Shown one piece after another: positions 17,253 through 25,712 of a DNA stretch of 64,000 nt (position 1 is its first letter; every line of letters starts with the position of its first letter). The notes under the pieces were generated by a model. The model was not told the origin of the DNA. It did not search any database and saw only the letters and a program-made list of their open reading frames with translations. This DNA comes from Acidobacteriota bacterium (lineage in GTDB: Bacteria; Acidobacteriota; Blastocatellia; Pyrinomonadales; Pyrinomonadaceae). Both the position numbers and the translations under genes were made by a program. The DNA lies in assembly GCA_025463125.1 (NCBI GenBank), contig JAOAPX010000099.1, forward strand, positions 1-64,000, given 5' to 3'.

Positions 17253-18293
17253 GTGATAACCGGATTCAATACAGATGTTGAGTATGAAGGCGTAACCTAT
17301 CATATCCAGACCGAGGATAAAGGTGTGGAGACGCCTCTGATTTTGTCGCTCGTTTATAATCGCGGCACGATTCTGGCTAGCAAGCGATCGCCTTACGATG
17401 ATTTACTGAGCAGTGAATTCGACGAAAAAGTTCTGGCGGCTCGCCTTCAAAAACAGCACAAATTAATGTGTGCTGCGGTCAGAACCGGTCGCATAGAGGA
17501 TTTAAAGCGGATGACGCTGAAAGACTCTGCGGCGAAAAGGGAAGTTAAGAACGAGAATTCAAGCCGTGTTTCAACAGAAACTAAACCTCAAAACAATAAT
17601 GCAAAGTTTCCGCTTGAAAAAACTGAACTAAAAGCTCCGCGCGCCGAACCGAAAACTTCATTTATTGAAAATATTGAAAAACCGGTAACTTCGCATAAAA
17701 TCGCGGAAAAGATTGATCTGGCAAAAGCCGAAATCAATCTTCCATTTTCGCGAAATCCGCAAAATGCGCCGAAAAACGAAACACCAAAATTAAATCAGCA
17801 GAAACCTGTAAGCGCCGCAAATCCACTGCCTTCGATTCCAAAGCCGAAACGCGAGCTTGAATGGGAGCTTTCGACAAGATCGGTTGAAAGTGAAGTCATC
17901 ATCGAAGCCGTTCGAATTATCGAAGACGAGGTAATCTTGCCGGCTGAAGCGGTCGAGATCGTCACCGAGCCCGCGCATAGCTCCGAATCAAAAGCCAATA
18001 AATTAAAAATAGAGCTTTTGCAGGAAATCAACTTAAAAGGCGGCGATCGTAAAACGATAAGCGTTTTGATTCGCCGCGGCGCGAGCGCCGGAATCGGCGG
18101 CGCTCAGATTATGGTCAAAGTTCTCGGTTCGAGCTTTCGCCCGCTGATTTTTCACGCTAAATCCGACAAAAACGGCGTCGCCTCGATTCATCTGCAATTG
18201 CCGCATTTTCGCGAAGGACGCGCCGCTTTGCTCATCAGGGCGATGAACGCGGGCGAACAGGTCGAGCTTCGAAGAGCGATTTTACACGGCTGA
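17253..18293 (+). CDS. Hypothetical protein with conserved N-terminal domain and Ig-like C-terminal domain
   Basis: Starts with GTG at 17253. Residues 1-75 form a compact domain (VEYEGVTYHIQTEDKGVETP, then LVYNRGTILASKRSPYDD) of a type I have seen at the N-terminus of otherwise diverse proteins in delta-proteobacteria and Acidobacteria. The middle (80-235) is low-complexity, Lys/Glu/Pro/Asn-rich and probably disordered. The last 95 residues are beta-rich (ISVLIRRGASAGIGGAQIMV, then DKNGVASIHLQLP), resembling a carboxypeptidase-regulatory or Ig-like fold. No signal peptide. Divergent from nuoA. Function unknown. Confidence 0.75.
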   Translation: MITGFNTDVEYEGVTYHIQTEDKGVETPLILSLVYNRGTILASKRSPYDDLLSSEFDEKVLAARLQKQHKLMCAAVRTGRIEDLKRMTLKDSAAKREVKNENSSRVSTETKPQNNNAKFPLEKTELKAPRAEPKTSFIENIEKPVTSHKIAEKIDLAKAEINLPFSRNPQNAPKNETPKLNQQKPVSAANPLPSIPKPKRELEWELSTRSVESEVIIEAVRIIEDEVILPAEAVEIVTEPAHSSESKANKLKIELLQEINLKGGDRKTISVLIRRGASAGIGGAQIMVKVLGSSFRPLIFHAKSDKNGVASIHLQLPHFREGRAALLIRAMNAGEQVELRRAILHG

Positions 18294-18311
18294 TTCGATT
18301 GGCAATTGGAC

Positions 18312-18340
18312 AAAGATTTTCCGAATAAGCGAAAATCTTT
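18312..18340 (+). promoter_or_regulatory. Hairpin ending 5 bases before the thiS start
   Basis: Arms 18312-18321 and 18331-18340 are exact 10-base reverse complements with a 9-base loop. It could terminate the upstream gene, or occlude ribosome entry at thiS, which has no Shine-Dalgarno of its own. No TPP-riboswitch core was found around it. Confidence 0.5.
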
Positions 18341-18345
18341 AAAGT

Positions 18346-18546
18346 ATGAAAGTTTTCATTAACGGCGAAACGAAAGAAATTCCGGCTGAAGTAAATCTTG
18401 CGGAGCTTCTGAAATATTTGGCTTTGCCCGACGAACGCATTGCTATCGAATTAAACAAGCAAGTCGTCAGAAAAAAAGACTGGAAAGACATAAAGGTGAG
18501 CGACGCCGATAAGATCGAGGTGATTCACTTTGTCGGCGGCGGGTAA
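18346..18546 (+). CDS. thiS: Sulfur carrier protein ThiS
   Basis: A ubiquitin-like 66-residue protein. As a thiocarboxylate at its C-terminal Gly it donates sulfur for the thiazole ring of thiamine, acting with ThiG. The strand MKVFINGETKEIP, the helix with AELLKYLALPDERIAIELN and the C-terminal VIHFVGGG (ending in the required Gly-Gly) are typical. thiG follows after a terminator-like hairpin. No thiF, thiH or thiO is visible in the window. Confidence 0.93.
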   Translation: MKVFINGETKEIPAEVNLAELLKYLALPDERIAIELNKQVVRKKDWKDIKVSDADKIEVIHFVGGG

Positions 18547-18596
18547 AAAACGTTAGGAATTAAAATTGTAAATTAACGAATCGAACAAATTAAAGG

Positions 18597-18627
18597 AATG
18601 CGGATTGAGAAAATTTCAGTCCGCATT
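18597..18627 (+). terminator. Terminator-like hairpin between thiS and thiG
   Basis: Arms 18597-18604 and 18620-18627 are complementary (AATGCGGA/TCCGCATT), extended by inner TGA/TCA, and followed by a T-rich run. It may reduce read-through from thiS into thiG. Confidence 0.6.
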
Positions 18628-18694
18628 TCTTTTGCGCGTTTTTTTGTTAGAATTTAATTTTGAATTTCTGAATCTTAAGTTTTGGATTTTTTAT

Positions 18695-19465
18695 ATGACT
18701 GATTCGTTTAATCTAGCCGGAAAAATCTTTAATTCGCGGCTCATCATCGGAACCGGAAAATATCGTTCGTTCGCAGAAATGCAGGCGGCGCACGCGGCGT
18801 CGGGCGCGGAAATGGTGACGGTTGCCGTCAATCGCGTTCCGCTCGACAGAGCCGTCGAATCTTTTCTCGATTACCTTAACCCGCAGATGCAGATTTTGCC
18901 GAACACGGCTGGCTGCTACGATGCCGAGCACGCGATTCGCACGGCGCGTCTGGCGCGCGAAGCGCTCGAAACCGATTGGATCAAGCTCGAAGTGATCGGC
19001 GATAAAGTAACGCTTTTGCCCGACAACGAGCAAACGCTCGAAGCCGCGCGCGTTCTCGTCAAAGAAGGTTTTATCGTAATGCCTTATTTTTCTGACGATT
19101 TGATTATGGCTAAAAAATTGCTCGACATCGGCTGCGCGTGCGTTATGCCGCTTGCCGCGCCGATCGGTTCCGGATTAGGCGTGCAAAATCCTGCGAATTT
19201 AAAGATTATGCGCGAGCAATTGCCCGACGCCGTCATTATCGTTGACGCGGGCGTCGGCGTGCCTTCGGACGCGGCGATCGCGATGGAACTCGGCGCTGAC
19301 GCGATTTTGATGAACACGGCAATCGCCGAAGCGCGCGAGGCGGCGCAAATGGCGGAAGCGATGAAACTCGCTGTTCAAGCCGGAAGATTGGCTTATTTGT
19401 CAGGCAGAATGCCGAAGCGTTTGTATGCGAGCGCGTCAAGTCCGATTGAAGGCGCGATAAAATAA
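18695..19465 (+). CDS. thiG: Thiazole synthase ThiG
   Basis: A TIM-barrel enzyme forming the thiazole phosphate from 1-deoxyxylulose 5-phosphate, dehydroglycine and ThiS-thiocarboxylate. I start at ATG 18695 (256 residues, [20 protein letters not shown]); a longer frame from 18605 adds an unconvincing Phe/Leu-rich leader. The Schiff-base Lys region is in WIKLEVIGD and the phosphate-binding loops are in [15 protein letters not shown] and [20 protein letters not shown]. Normal length for the family. Confidence 0.96.
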   Translation: MTDSFNLAGKIFNSRLIIGTGKYRSFAEMQAAHAASGAEMVTVAVNRVPLDRAVESFLDYLNPQMQILPNTAGCYDAEHAIRTARLAREALETDWIKLEVIGDKVTLLPDNEQTLEAARVLVKEGFIVMPYFSDDLIMAKKLLDIGCACVMPLAAPIGSGLGVQNPANLKIMREQLPDAVIIVDAGVGVPSDAAIAMELGADAILMNTAIAEAREAAQMAEAMKLAVQAGRLAYLSGRMPKRLYASASSPIEGAIK

Positions 19466-19487
19466 TTGAAAGCAGATATTTATCTTA

Positions 19488-19865
19488 ATGTCTGAAGAAA
19501 TAAAAAAATATCAGCGTCAATGGGAACATTACCAAGATAAAAAAGGGCAAGGATGTCTTATGGCTATAATTATCCTGCCTGCTCTTGGAGCATTAGTTTA
19601 TATTTCAAGAAATTTTCCACATTACAGCAGCGAGGCTTTATTCGGAATAATTGTGGTATTTGGTATTTCGGCGGTCGTCTATTTTTATATGGAAAACTTT
19701 AAATGCCCTCGCTGTAAAATGAATTTTGATTACAGAAAAACAAATACTCCGACTGAAAAATGTATCAATTGTAAGTTGCCGATCTTTTATGGATCTTCTT
19801 ATTTTTTCGATTATTGGGGAATGGAGCGTGGCAGCAATTTAATTGAAGAAAACAAAAATAAATAA
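19488..19865 (+). CDS. Small membrane protein with C-terminal zinc ribbon
   Basis: 125 residues. A charged N-terminal helix (EEIKKYQRQWEHYQDKKGQG) is followed by two transmembrane segments at about 24-40 and 49-68. The soluble C-terminal part has two CxxC pairs (CPRCKMNF and CINCKLPI) spaced like a zinc ribbon. It is more AT-rich than its neighbours. The stop overlaps the moaD start by one base, so it is co-translated with moaD. I do not recognise a specific family. Confidence 0.75.
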   Translation: MSEEIKKYQRQWEHYQDKKGQGCLMAIIILPALGALVYISRNFPHYSSEALFGIIVVFGISAVVYFYMENFKCPRCKMNFDYRKTNTPTEKCINCKLPIFYGSSYFFDYWGMERGSNLIEENKNK

Positions 19866-20104
19866 TGAAAGTTCAAGTTTTATTTTTCGGCGCGACGGCT
19901 GATGAAACCGGCGAAAGGGAAATCGAGTTTTCGCTGGCGGAAAATACCAATGCCAATCAGGCTTTTGCCGAAATCGTCGAAAAATTCCCGCGTCTCAAAA
20001 ATCACAAACTGCTTTTTGCCGTTAATCAGGAATACGCGAGCGGCGGCGAAATCGTCAAAGGCGGCGACGAACTCGCGGTTTTTACGGCGGTTTCGGGCGG
20101 CTGA
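19865..20104 (+). CDS. moaD: Molybdopterin synthase sulfur carrier subunit
   Basis: A ubiquitin-like 79-residue protein, the small subunit of molybdopterin synthase. It carries the sulfur as a thiocarboxylate on its C-terminal Gly. The N-terminal strand VQVLFFGATADETGERE, the segment LLFAVNQEYASGG and the C-terminal end AVFTAVSGG are diagnostic. It is coupled by TAATG to the gene before it and lies 34 bases before moaE. Confidence 0.95.
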   Translation: MKVQVLFFGATADETGEREIEFSLAENTNANQAFAEIVEKFPRLKNHKLLFAVNQEYASGGEIVKGGDELAVFTAVSGG

Positions 20105-20138
20105 TTTTTCTTAAGGGTTTTTCTTATGGGGTTTTCTT

Positions 20139-20567
20139 ATGGATTTCTTTGAAATTACAAACGATCCTTTAGACGTCGGCGCGATTGCGCGGCGCGTCGT
20201 TCCGGCAAACTGCGGCGCGACAATTACATTGGACGGCTACGTGCGGCAATTCACAAAGGGGCGCGAAACGCTGCATCTCGTTTACGAAGCTTACGAGCCG
20301 ATGGCGCTCAAAGAAATGGAAAAATTAATCGCAAAGGCGCGCGAGCGATTTGAAATAGAAAACGTCGGGATTGTTCACCGCCTCGGAAAGCTCGAAATCG
20401 GCGAAACGAGCGTCGTCGTAACCGTTGCCGCGCCGCATCGCCGCGCCGCTTTCGAAGCCTGCGAATGGCTGATAAAAGAATTGAAACGCACCGTTCCCAT
20501 CTGGAAAAAGGAAGTTTACCGAGGCGGCGAAATCTGGATTGAAGGCGAACCGGCAATTAAAAACTGA
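20139..20567 (+). CDS. moaE: Molybdopterin synthase catalytic subunit
   Basis: The large subunit of molybdopterin synthase, 142 residues, which adds the dithiolene sulfurs to precursor Z. The strand GATITLDGYVRQFTKGRETL, the VHRLGKLEIGETSVVVTVAAPHR segment and the catalytic Lys cluster PIWKKEVYRGGEIW are present. The bases before ATG 20139 contain an imperfect direct duplication of GGGTTTTCTTATG that creates a second, out-of-frame ATG at 20125. Other molybdenum cofactor genes are not in the window. Confidence 0.95.
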   Translation: MDFFEITNDPLDVGAIARRVVPANCGATITLDGYVRQFTKGRETLHLVYEAYEPMALKEMEKLIAKARERFEIENVGIVHRLGKLEIGETSVVVTVAAPHRRAAFEACEWLIKELKRTVPIWKKEVYRGGEIWIEGEPAIKN

Positions 20568-20724
20568 AAATAAACAATAGATTTTCAAACAAGATCAGTT
20601 AGGGTAATCACTTGTCCCAAACTCAAAAAAGATGCCGTAGTTTTGAGATTTTAGTTATGAGATGAGTTTTGACACAGTTTTTGAAACATTGAATCGCGTT
20701 TTTGTGGGTTTTAATTATTATTTA

Positions 20725-21193
20725 TTAAGGTGAAAAGTGTGTCAAAAACCCGGATTTTTGAGATAAAATATATTCGTTTCCGCTTTGCCAAGACCAAAGA
20801 TTTTCTCCAAATTCGACCTCTATAAAATAATCTCTGTTTATTTGCCACTGACCTTTTGTCTCAGTAGTGCCGAATAGAAAATCTTGCTAGAAATTTCCAA
20901 TCACCACATCAAGATTATGTTTAACAAAATCGCGAGTAAACACCGATAATGGACGTTTCGTGCTGTATAAGACGACTATTTTAAGAGCACTTTTTCCAAA
21001 ATGAGCGCTCTATAAAAACTTTAATTTGTTTTTCAGAGTCGGAATCCCAATCTATCCGCTTATGTTCTAACTTTCCCCGATCAAGATGAGTTCCAGCCCA
21101 TGGAAATTTTGTGGAGAGAAAATGGTTTAATTCGACGGCAAGAAAAGTATCCGGCATTAAGATGACATTTTCATCAATTTCATCTTTTAACAT
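20725..21193 (-). pseudogene. Degraded gene with a frameshift and an in-frame stop
   Basis: An intact frame of 70 codons starts at ATG 21193. It meets a stop at 20981, but a shifted frame continues the same kind of protein (SALKIVVLYSTKRPLSVFTR and on) down to 20725, interrupted by one TAG. Joined, the product would be about 155 residues, acidic and Trp-rich at the end (GENLWSWQSGNEYIL). The continuity of codon sense across the break, against random sequence around it, supports one frameshift and one nonsense mutation in a former gene. The family is not recognised; the size and make-up resemble small immunity-type proteins, a guess only. Confidence 0.65.
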
Positions 21194-21292
21194 AATATAC
21201 GGAAAAAAATTCCTTTATTAGATTAATCGATGTCAAAAAAGGTCGTTTATAAAACCGGCAATAGAAACGATTTACCTGTTAGAAAACATTTG

Positions 21293-21844
21293 TCATCTGT
21301 TTCTCAACTGGATTTCCGCTTTCGCCTTTTCGATTAAATCGTCAAAATGCTTTTCCAGTTTCGCGTTTGTTCCGCGCAATCCGTCAACAACTTTCGTGCC
21401 CCATTCAATGTATTCGAGCCGCCTTTCGATTGACCAACCGGCGGGCGGATTGTTCATAACGTCCGTGATATTGCTGATTTTATCTCCGAGCTTGATAAGC
21501 TTCGCGCCTTTTGAGAGATGCGGCGCGTGTTCGATTTGCAGTTGTTTTCTCACGTCTTTCGGCAATTTTTTATCGTCGGTCACTTCCAAAACCATCTCGG
21601 CTACTTCTTTCCCGAATTTTTCAGCAATTTCCTCTTTGCTGGTTTCGGTGTCTTCGACCGTGTCGTGAAGCGCGGCGGCTGTCAAAACGTCGTAATCTTC
21701 GACGTTTCCAATGTCCGTCAGATAATTTAAAACTTCCAGCGGATGATTAATATAAGGCTGTGTGTCGGCACCTTTGCGTTTTTGATCGCGGTGTTTTTGA
21801 GCGGCGAAATTGATTGCTCGGATGAGCGTTTTTGTATTGTTCAT
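21293..21844 (-). CDS. MESH1-like HD-domain small alarmone hydrolase
   Basis: A single HD domain of 183 residues. Metal-site residues of the (p)ppGpp hydrolase family are visible: His34 (YINHPLEV), His60-Asp61 and Glu64-Asp65 (ALHDTVEDTE), and Asp121 (LGDKISNI). With no synthetase or TGS domain it matches the MESH1/HDDC3 group, which hydrolyse (p)ppGpp or NADPH. It stands alone between two terminator-like structures. Substrate choice cannot be told from sequence. Confidence 0.85.
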   Translation of the reverse strand: MNNTKTLIRAINFAAQKHRDQKRKGADTQPYINHPLEVLNYLTDIGNVEDYDVLTAAALHDTVEDTETSKEEIAEKFGKEVAEMVLEVTDDKKLPKDVRKQLQIEHAPHLSKGAKLIKLGDKISNITDVMNNPPAGWSIERRLEYIEWGTKVVDGLRGTNAKLEKHFDDLIEKAKAEIQLRNR

Positions 21845-21866
21845 ATTTCAGTTTACCCGCAAAAAG

Positions 21867-21905
21867 AAAAAGGTCAAGAGCAAATTCGGCGCTCTCGACC
21901 TTTTT
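21867..21905 (-). terminator. Terminator of the S55 peptidase gene
   Basis: Arms 21867-21881 and 21891-21905 pair in 14 of 15 positions with a 9-base loop, and a T-rich run follows on the minus strand. It lies 24 bases after the stop at 21929, just before the alarmone hydrolase start. Confidence 0.8.
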
Positions 21906-21928
21906 CTCTTTTATAACTTTACTAGAGT

Positions 21929-23806
21929 TTATTTGATTACTTCGATCGTCAAAGTCTGCTGTCCCGAAACGATAAAATCGGCAGGCGCAATCGGCTCTTC
22001 TGTCACGACGGTTTGCACGGTCGGTTTAAAGCCGCCAGCCGTTCGGTCGTTATTTAGCGTAGCCATTACCGACGGCGGCAGATTCGGCAGCTCGCTCGCG
22101 CCGATCACCGCGCCGTTTGTTACGCGGTAAGTCTGCACGTATAAACGATCGCTTTTTTTGACTTTGTTGATAACCGAAACGAGTTCGCTCACATCTTTCG
22201 GCACAAATTGCAGCAATGCGGAGTTTTGCTGAATCGCCATTCCGTCGCCGACGGAAACGGTTAAAGTTCCGGTCGGCGTATCGGTCGGAATTTTAACGGG
22301 AATTTTCTGCACGAAAACCTTTCCCGCATCTGTGCGGACAAACGCCTGAACTTCAAAAGTTTCGCCGGCGCGAACCTGTGTTTTGTCAACTGAAATCCGA
22401 TCGAGATTGGCTGTTCGGCGACCTTCGGACGAAGATATATTGAGTTTTATCCCGCTGATTTCCAGATCGTCAAAACGGCTGCGCAAAAGTGTGTTAACCG
22501 GCGCGGCAACGGAAATTCCGGCGTATTGCGATGCCTGACCTCCGGCAAAACGATTTTCGAGTTTGATCGGCTGCTGATTTTTAATGTTTATTTCGCCGCT
22601 CAATGAAATCATCGATTCGCCCATGCCGCGCTCGTTGGCGACAATCGTGTTATAAATCGAAATATTCAGCAGAAGCGGGGTCAGAAATTCGTCTTTCGCT
22701 ACTTCGAAATTCAATGTTTCCGTTTGTCCGCGGCTGGTTTCGAGATTTATCTGGACGGGAATCATTTTCGGCGCCTGTCCGAGCTTGCCGAAAACGCCGG
22801 TCGCGCGATCCTGCGTCATACTTCCGACCATTTCATTCGGGACAGCGAGCTTGAACGAATTATTGACGTTCGGAATAACCGTCACGACGCTCGATTCCGA
22901 CATCGGCAAATCCGACGAACCGAGACTTAAAAACGGGTGACCGAAAGCGTAAATCTTGTCGCCGTCGCGATAAGTAACGGTTCCGGCGGCGGCAAGCGAA
23001 TAATCGCCGCGCGTCAATTGCATCGAAACCGAATCGCCGCCGACGAGCGTGGTTTCGTCAGCCGCTTTCATAGATGTGATTCGCGCCGCACCGCCGACGG
23101 CTGAGACAGGAATTAAGCCGACCTGCATTAATTGCGGCGCGAAAAGATTAAGAGTTTCCTGCGAAAAACCGCTGAAAGCCATCGGCGTGGCAATCGGTTG
23201 AAACGATTGTCCGGCGATCGAAGCGAGCGGCGAATTTGCCGACGCGCCCGTTAAGATCGAACCGGCGATGGTCGCGTTTTTCGGAAACTCGGGTTTCCAG
23301 GTCGTTGCGGCGAGTTCTGCGAAAGAAACGGCGCGCGGTTCCCCGGGTGTTGGTTTTGAATTTTGATTCTGCTCGAAAATCGAAAGCATTTGTTCGATCG
23401 GCGTGATCCCGCAGATCGGTTCTTTTGAAAAAGGAAAACTGTATGAAATTGCCCCGACCAGCTTGCCGTTAATATAAACCGGAGAGCCGCTCATCCCGGC
23501 AAAAACGCTCGTTCGATCGGCGCTGCCGCCGGAAATTCGCCCGACGATCATATCCTGATGCGGACCGATCGCGCCCGGCACAATGCCTAAAATTTCGACT
23601 TGAAATTCTTCCGGTTCGCTGCCGCGAAAAACCGTCCGCGCCGTTCCTTTCATCCCTTCTTTTAATTCCGAAAGCGGAAAGAATTGGGCTTTGGAATTTT
23701 TTGTCGACGCGGTCCGAATCGTGTTTTCAGCTTGCGTTTGCGCGAAAGCTCCGAAACAAAAAGTTAAGCTAAGCAGAAATGCGGCGGTGAACTTTGCTTT
23801 TGTCAT
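21929..23806 (-). CDS. Secreted SpoIVB-type peptidase S55 domain protein
   Basis: 625 residues with an N-terminal signal peptide (hydrophobic 4-22, AFAQ cleavage). Residues 45-125 carry the SpoIVB S55 signature: LKEGMKGTARTVFRG, then a stretch with GPHQDMIVGRISGG, and the nucleophile loop AGMSGSPVYINGKLVGAISY (residues 103-122). The remaining 480 residues are beta-rich with no known motif. In Bacillus SpoIVB acts in sporulation; long secreted homologues in non-sporulating Acidobacteria probably have envelope roles. Monocistronic, with a good terminator downstream. Confidence 0.9.
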   Translation of the reverse strand: MTKAKFTAAFLLSLTFCFGAFAQTQAENTIRTASTKNSKAQFFPLSELKEGMKGTARTVFRGSEPEEFQVEILGIVPGAIGPHQDMIVGRISGGSADRTSVFAGMSGSPVYINGKLVGAISYSFPFSKEPICGITPIEQMLSIFEQNQNSKPTPGEPRAVSFAELAATTWKPEFPKNATIAGSILTGASANSPLASIAGQSFQPIATPMAFSGFSQETLNLFAPQLMQVGLIPVSAVGGAARITSMKAADETTLVGGDSVSMQLTRGDYSLAAAGTVTYRDGDKIYAFGHPFLSLGSSDLPMSESSVVTVIPNVNNSFKLAVPNEMVGSMTQDRATGVFGKLGQAPKMIPVQINLETSRGQTETLNFEVAKDEFLTPLLLNISIYNTIVANERGMGESMISLSGEINIKNQQPIKLENRFAGGQASQYAGISVAAPVNTLLRSRFDDLEISGIKLNISSSEGRRTANLDRISVDKTQVRAGETFEVQAFVRTDAGKVFVQKIPVKIPTDTPTGTLTVSVGDGMAIQQNSALLQFVPKDVSELVSVINKVKKSDRLYVQTYRVTNGAVIGASELPNLPPSVMATLNNDRTAGGFKPTVQTVVTEEPIAPADFIVSGQQTLTIEVIK

Positions 23807-23947
23807 ATATATAAAAACATCTTCCTTTCTCGCTGCCGTTTATGGTAACATTTATGACAGCATACCGAAAGCCTAATTTTCAAGGGCTGTCAACCTAAGA
23901 CTCGCTAAATCATTTCAAAGTTGTATTGCATTTTCTAATTTTTCATT

Positions 23948-24910
23948 ATGCCAAAAATCAAACGTCTTTTTAAAAGTTTTTCCAGACTTTTGCTGCCCGT
24001 TATCCTGTTGCTCGTAACGGCTGCCGCTGCCGCTTCCGTCTGGCTTATCTACAAAACCGCTCACGCGCAAAGCTCCGTTTACCTGGTGACGCCCGCAAAA
24101 TACGGGCAATTAAGCTCGCGCGCCGCGCAGGTGACAGACGAAACCTGGACAAACAACGATAAAACTCAGTCGCGCGGCTGGCTTCTGAGAGGCTCGGAAA
24201 ATGCGCCCGCCGTTATTTTGCTTCATCGCTACGGCGCGGATCGCTCGCATGTCTTGAATATGGGCGTAAAATTAAGCGAATCTTCAAATTTTACAGTGTT
24301 AATGCCGGACGCGCGCGGTCACGGAGAAAATCCAAGCTTTAAGAACACTTCGTTCGGCGGCTGTGAGTCCGAAGATATCCTAGGCGCGATCGAATTTCTG
24401 CGCGGCTTGAAAGCTTCGACCGGCAATTACCTGGTCGGGCGGAACATCGGCATTTACGGCATTGAGATGGGAGCGCTTTCGGCGCTTTCGGCGGCGGCGA
24501 ATGTGGAAACGGTAAAAGCTTTAGTGCTTGATTCGGTGCCGCAAAATTCCGATGATTTGCTTGTGTCGGTAATCGAACGGCGTTTTCCTTTTGCCAGCTC
24601 GATCACCTCGAGATTTGCCCGGACTGGAACTTACCTGTACTTTTTCGACGGCTGCTACCGACGCGAATCTTTGTGCGAAACGGCGAAAACTCTCGCCGAC
24701 CGAAAAGTTTTACTGCTTGCCGGTTCCGACGCTTCGCGTTTTCAGGATTCGACAACTCGTCTCGCAAGTTGTTTTCCAAATTCGACCAAAGTTCAAAGCA
24801 AAACCGACCTGAGCCCGTCCGGTTTCAGTATTATCAATGCTTCTTTGGAACAATCCGAAGCCTACGACCAGAGAATTATCGAGTTTTTCAAAGCAAGTCT
24901 CGGAAACTAA
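23948..24910 (+). CDS. Membrane-anchored alpha/beta-hydrolase-fold protein lacking the catalytic Ser
   Basis: 320 residues with an N-terminal transmembrane anchor (12-36). The fold is clear: AVILLHRYGADRS oxyanion strand, LMPDARGHGENP, a helix-strand at 165-185. But the nucleophile elbow reads YGIEMGA (Gly171-Ile-Glu173-Met-Gly175), with Glu in place of Ser. No His follows in the C-terminal 35 residues where the catalytic His is expected. It therefore looks like a non-catalytic relative, perhaps a binding protein, unless the active site is rearranged. It is divergent from the S55 gene. Confidence 0.85.
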   Translation: MPKIKRLFKSFSRLLLPVILLLVTAAAAASVWLIYKTAHAQSSVYLVTPAKYGQLSSRAAQVTDETWTNNDKTQSRGWLLRGSENAPAVILLHRYGADRSHVLNMGVKLSESSNFTVLMPDARGHGENPSFKNTSFGGCESEDILGAIEFLRGLKASTGNYLVGRNIGIYGIEMGALSALSAAANVETVKALVLDSVPQNSDDLLVSVIERRFPFASSITSRFARTGTYLYFFDGCYRRESLCETAKTLADRKVLLLAGSDASRFQDSTTRLASCFPNSTKVQSKTDLSPSGFSIINASLEQSEAYDQRIIEFFKASLGN

Positions 24911-24912
24911 TT

Positions 24913-24947
24913 ATAGTGAAAAACGAATAGTGAGAAACGAATAGTGA
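24913..24947. repeat. Five perfect 7-base units (ATAGTGA alternating with AAACGA-type)
   Basis: ATAGTGA occurs at 24913, 24927 and 24941; AAAACGA is at 24920 and GAAACGA at 24934. The register is exact over 35 bases. It fills the gap between two convergent genes. The pair AAAACGA-ATAGTGA reappears on the minus strand at 59089-59102. Confidence 0.8.
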
Positions 24948-24954
24948 AAGGATT

Positions 24955-25653
24955 TTACAAGTCGATTTTCTTTTCGCTGTGACCGTTTGACTGTGCGACT
25001 TTGTGGATATCGGCGCTTTCTTCCATTTTAACGACGGCTTCCCGCAAAACTTTTCGCAGTTTTTCCAGTCTTCTGATCGTTGAGCGCGTCGCGAGCAGGC
25101 GATATTTCAGATCGTTTTCAAAATTAAAAGCCGCCGTCACGAGAAAGGAAAATTGTTCGGGATTGGTTCGCGGAATTTCCGGGGTTTTGCCGCGCTGACC
25201 GCTTAATTTATGAGCGGCTAGCGCGGTTCGTTCAAATAACTGGAAAACTTCTTCGGCAAGCGGTTCTAAAATCGCCTGGTCCTGCGGCTCGTCTTCGAAA
25301 AACTCGACTTCACCGACCAGATAAGGCTCGCCCGCGTCGATATAATCAAGCAAACGAAAGCGAATTACGCCGATCGTCAGGATATTCGAGCGACCGTCGG
25401 GCAATTCCTGAGCTTCGCGAATTTCCGCAACGCAGCCGATCGAACCGACCGGAGGTTTTTCCGCTAAAGCATCCGACGGCTCGAACAGCGTCACGCCGAA
25501 CATATTTTTGCCGAGAGCCACGTCTTTAAGCATCTGACGATAACGCGGCTCAAAAATATGAAGCGGCAAAAGCTCGTTCGGGATCAGGACAAGCGAGAGC
25601 GGAAACAGCGGCAGGTGCTTGATGCCTAATACTTTTTCGGATGCTTCGGACAT
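24955..25653 (-). CDS. Lon N-terminal (substrate-binding) domain protein
   Basis: 232 residues. The PUA-like LON domain spans about 10-205: LPLFPLSLVLIPNELLPLHIFEPRYRQ at the start, and GSIGCVAEIREAQELPDGRSNI in the middle. There is no ATPase or protease domain, so this is the stand-alone form found in many bacteria, whose exact role is unknown. The C-terminal helix (RRLEKLRKVLREAVVKM) is charged. Monocistronic, 60 bases downstream of the SbcD-like gene. Confidence 0.9.
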   Translation of the reverse strand: MSEASEKVLGIKHLPLFPLSLVLIPNELLPLHIFEPRYRQMLKDVALGKNMFGVTLFEPSDALAEKPPVGSIGCVAEIREAQELPDGRSNILTIGVIRFRLLDYIDAGEPYLVGEVEFFEDEPQDQAILEPLAEEVFQLFERTALAAHKLSGQRGKTPEIPRTNPEQFSFLVTAAFNFENDLKYRLLATRSTIRRLEKLRKVLREAVVKMEESADIHKVAQSNGHSEKKIDL

Positions 25654-25712
25654 AACTTTTAATTGTCTAAAGTCCCAACTCCGCGCTCCAAAGTCAAGTT
25701 TTTTTCGAAAAT

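Noticed and set aside
18300-18345. A TPP riboswitch upstream of thiS
   Set aside because: Neither the CTGAGA-type nor the ACCTGATCTGG-type core of the THI element is present; only a plain hairpin is seen.
20580-21290. A toxin-antitoxin pair in the gap after moaE
   Set aside because: Only one, broken, minus-strand gene can be reconstructed; no partner frame on either strand.
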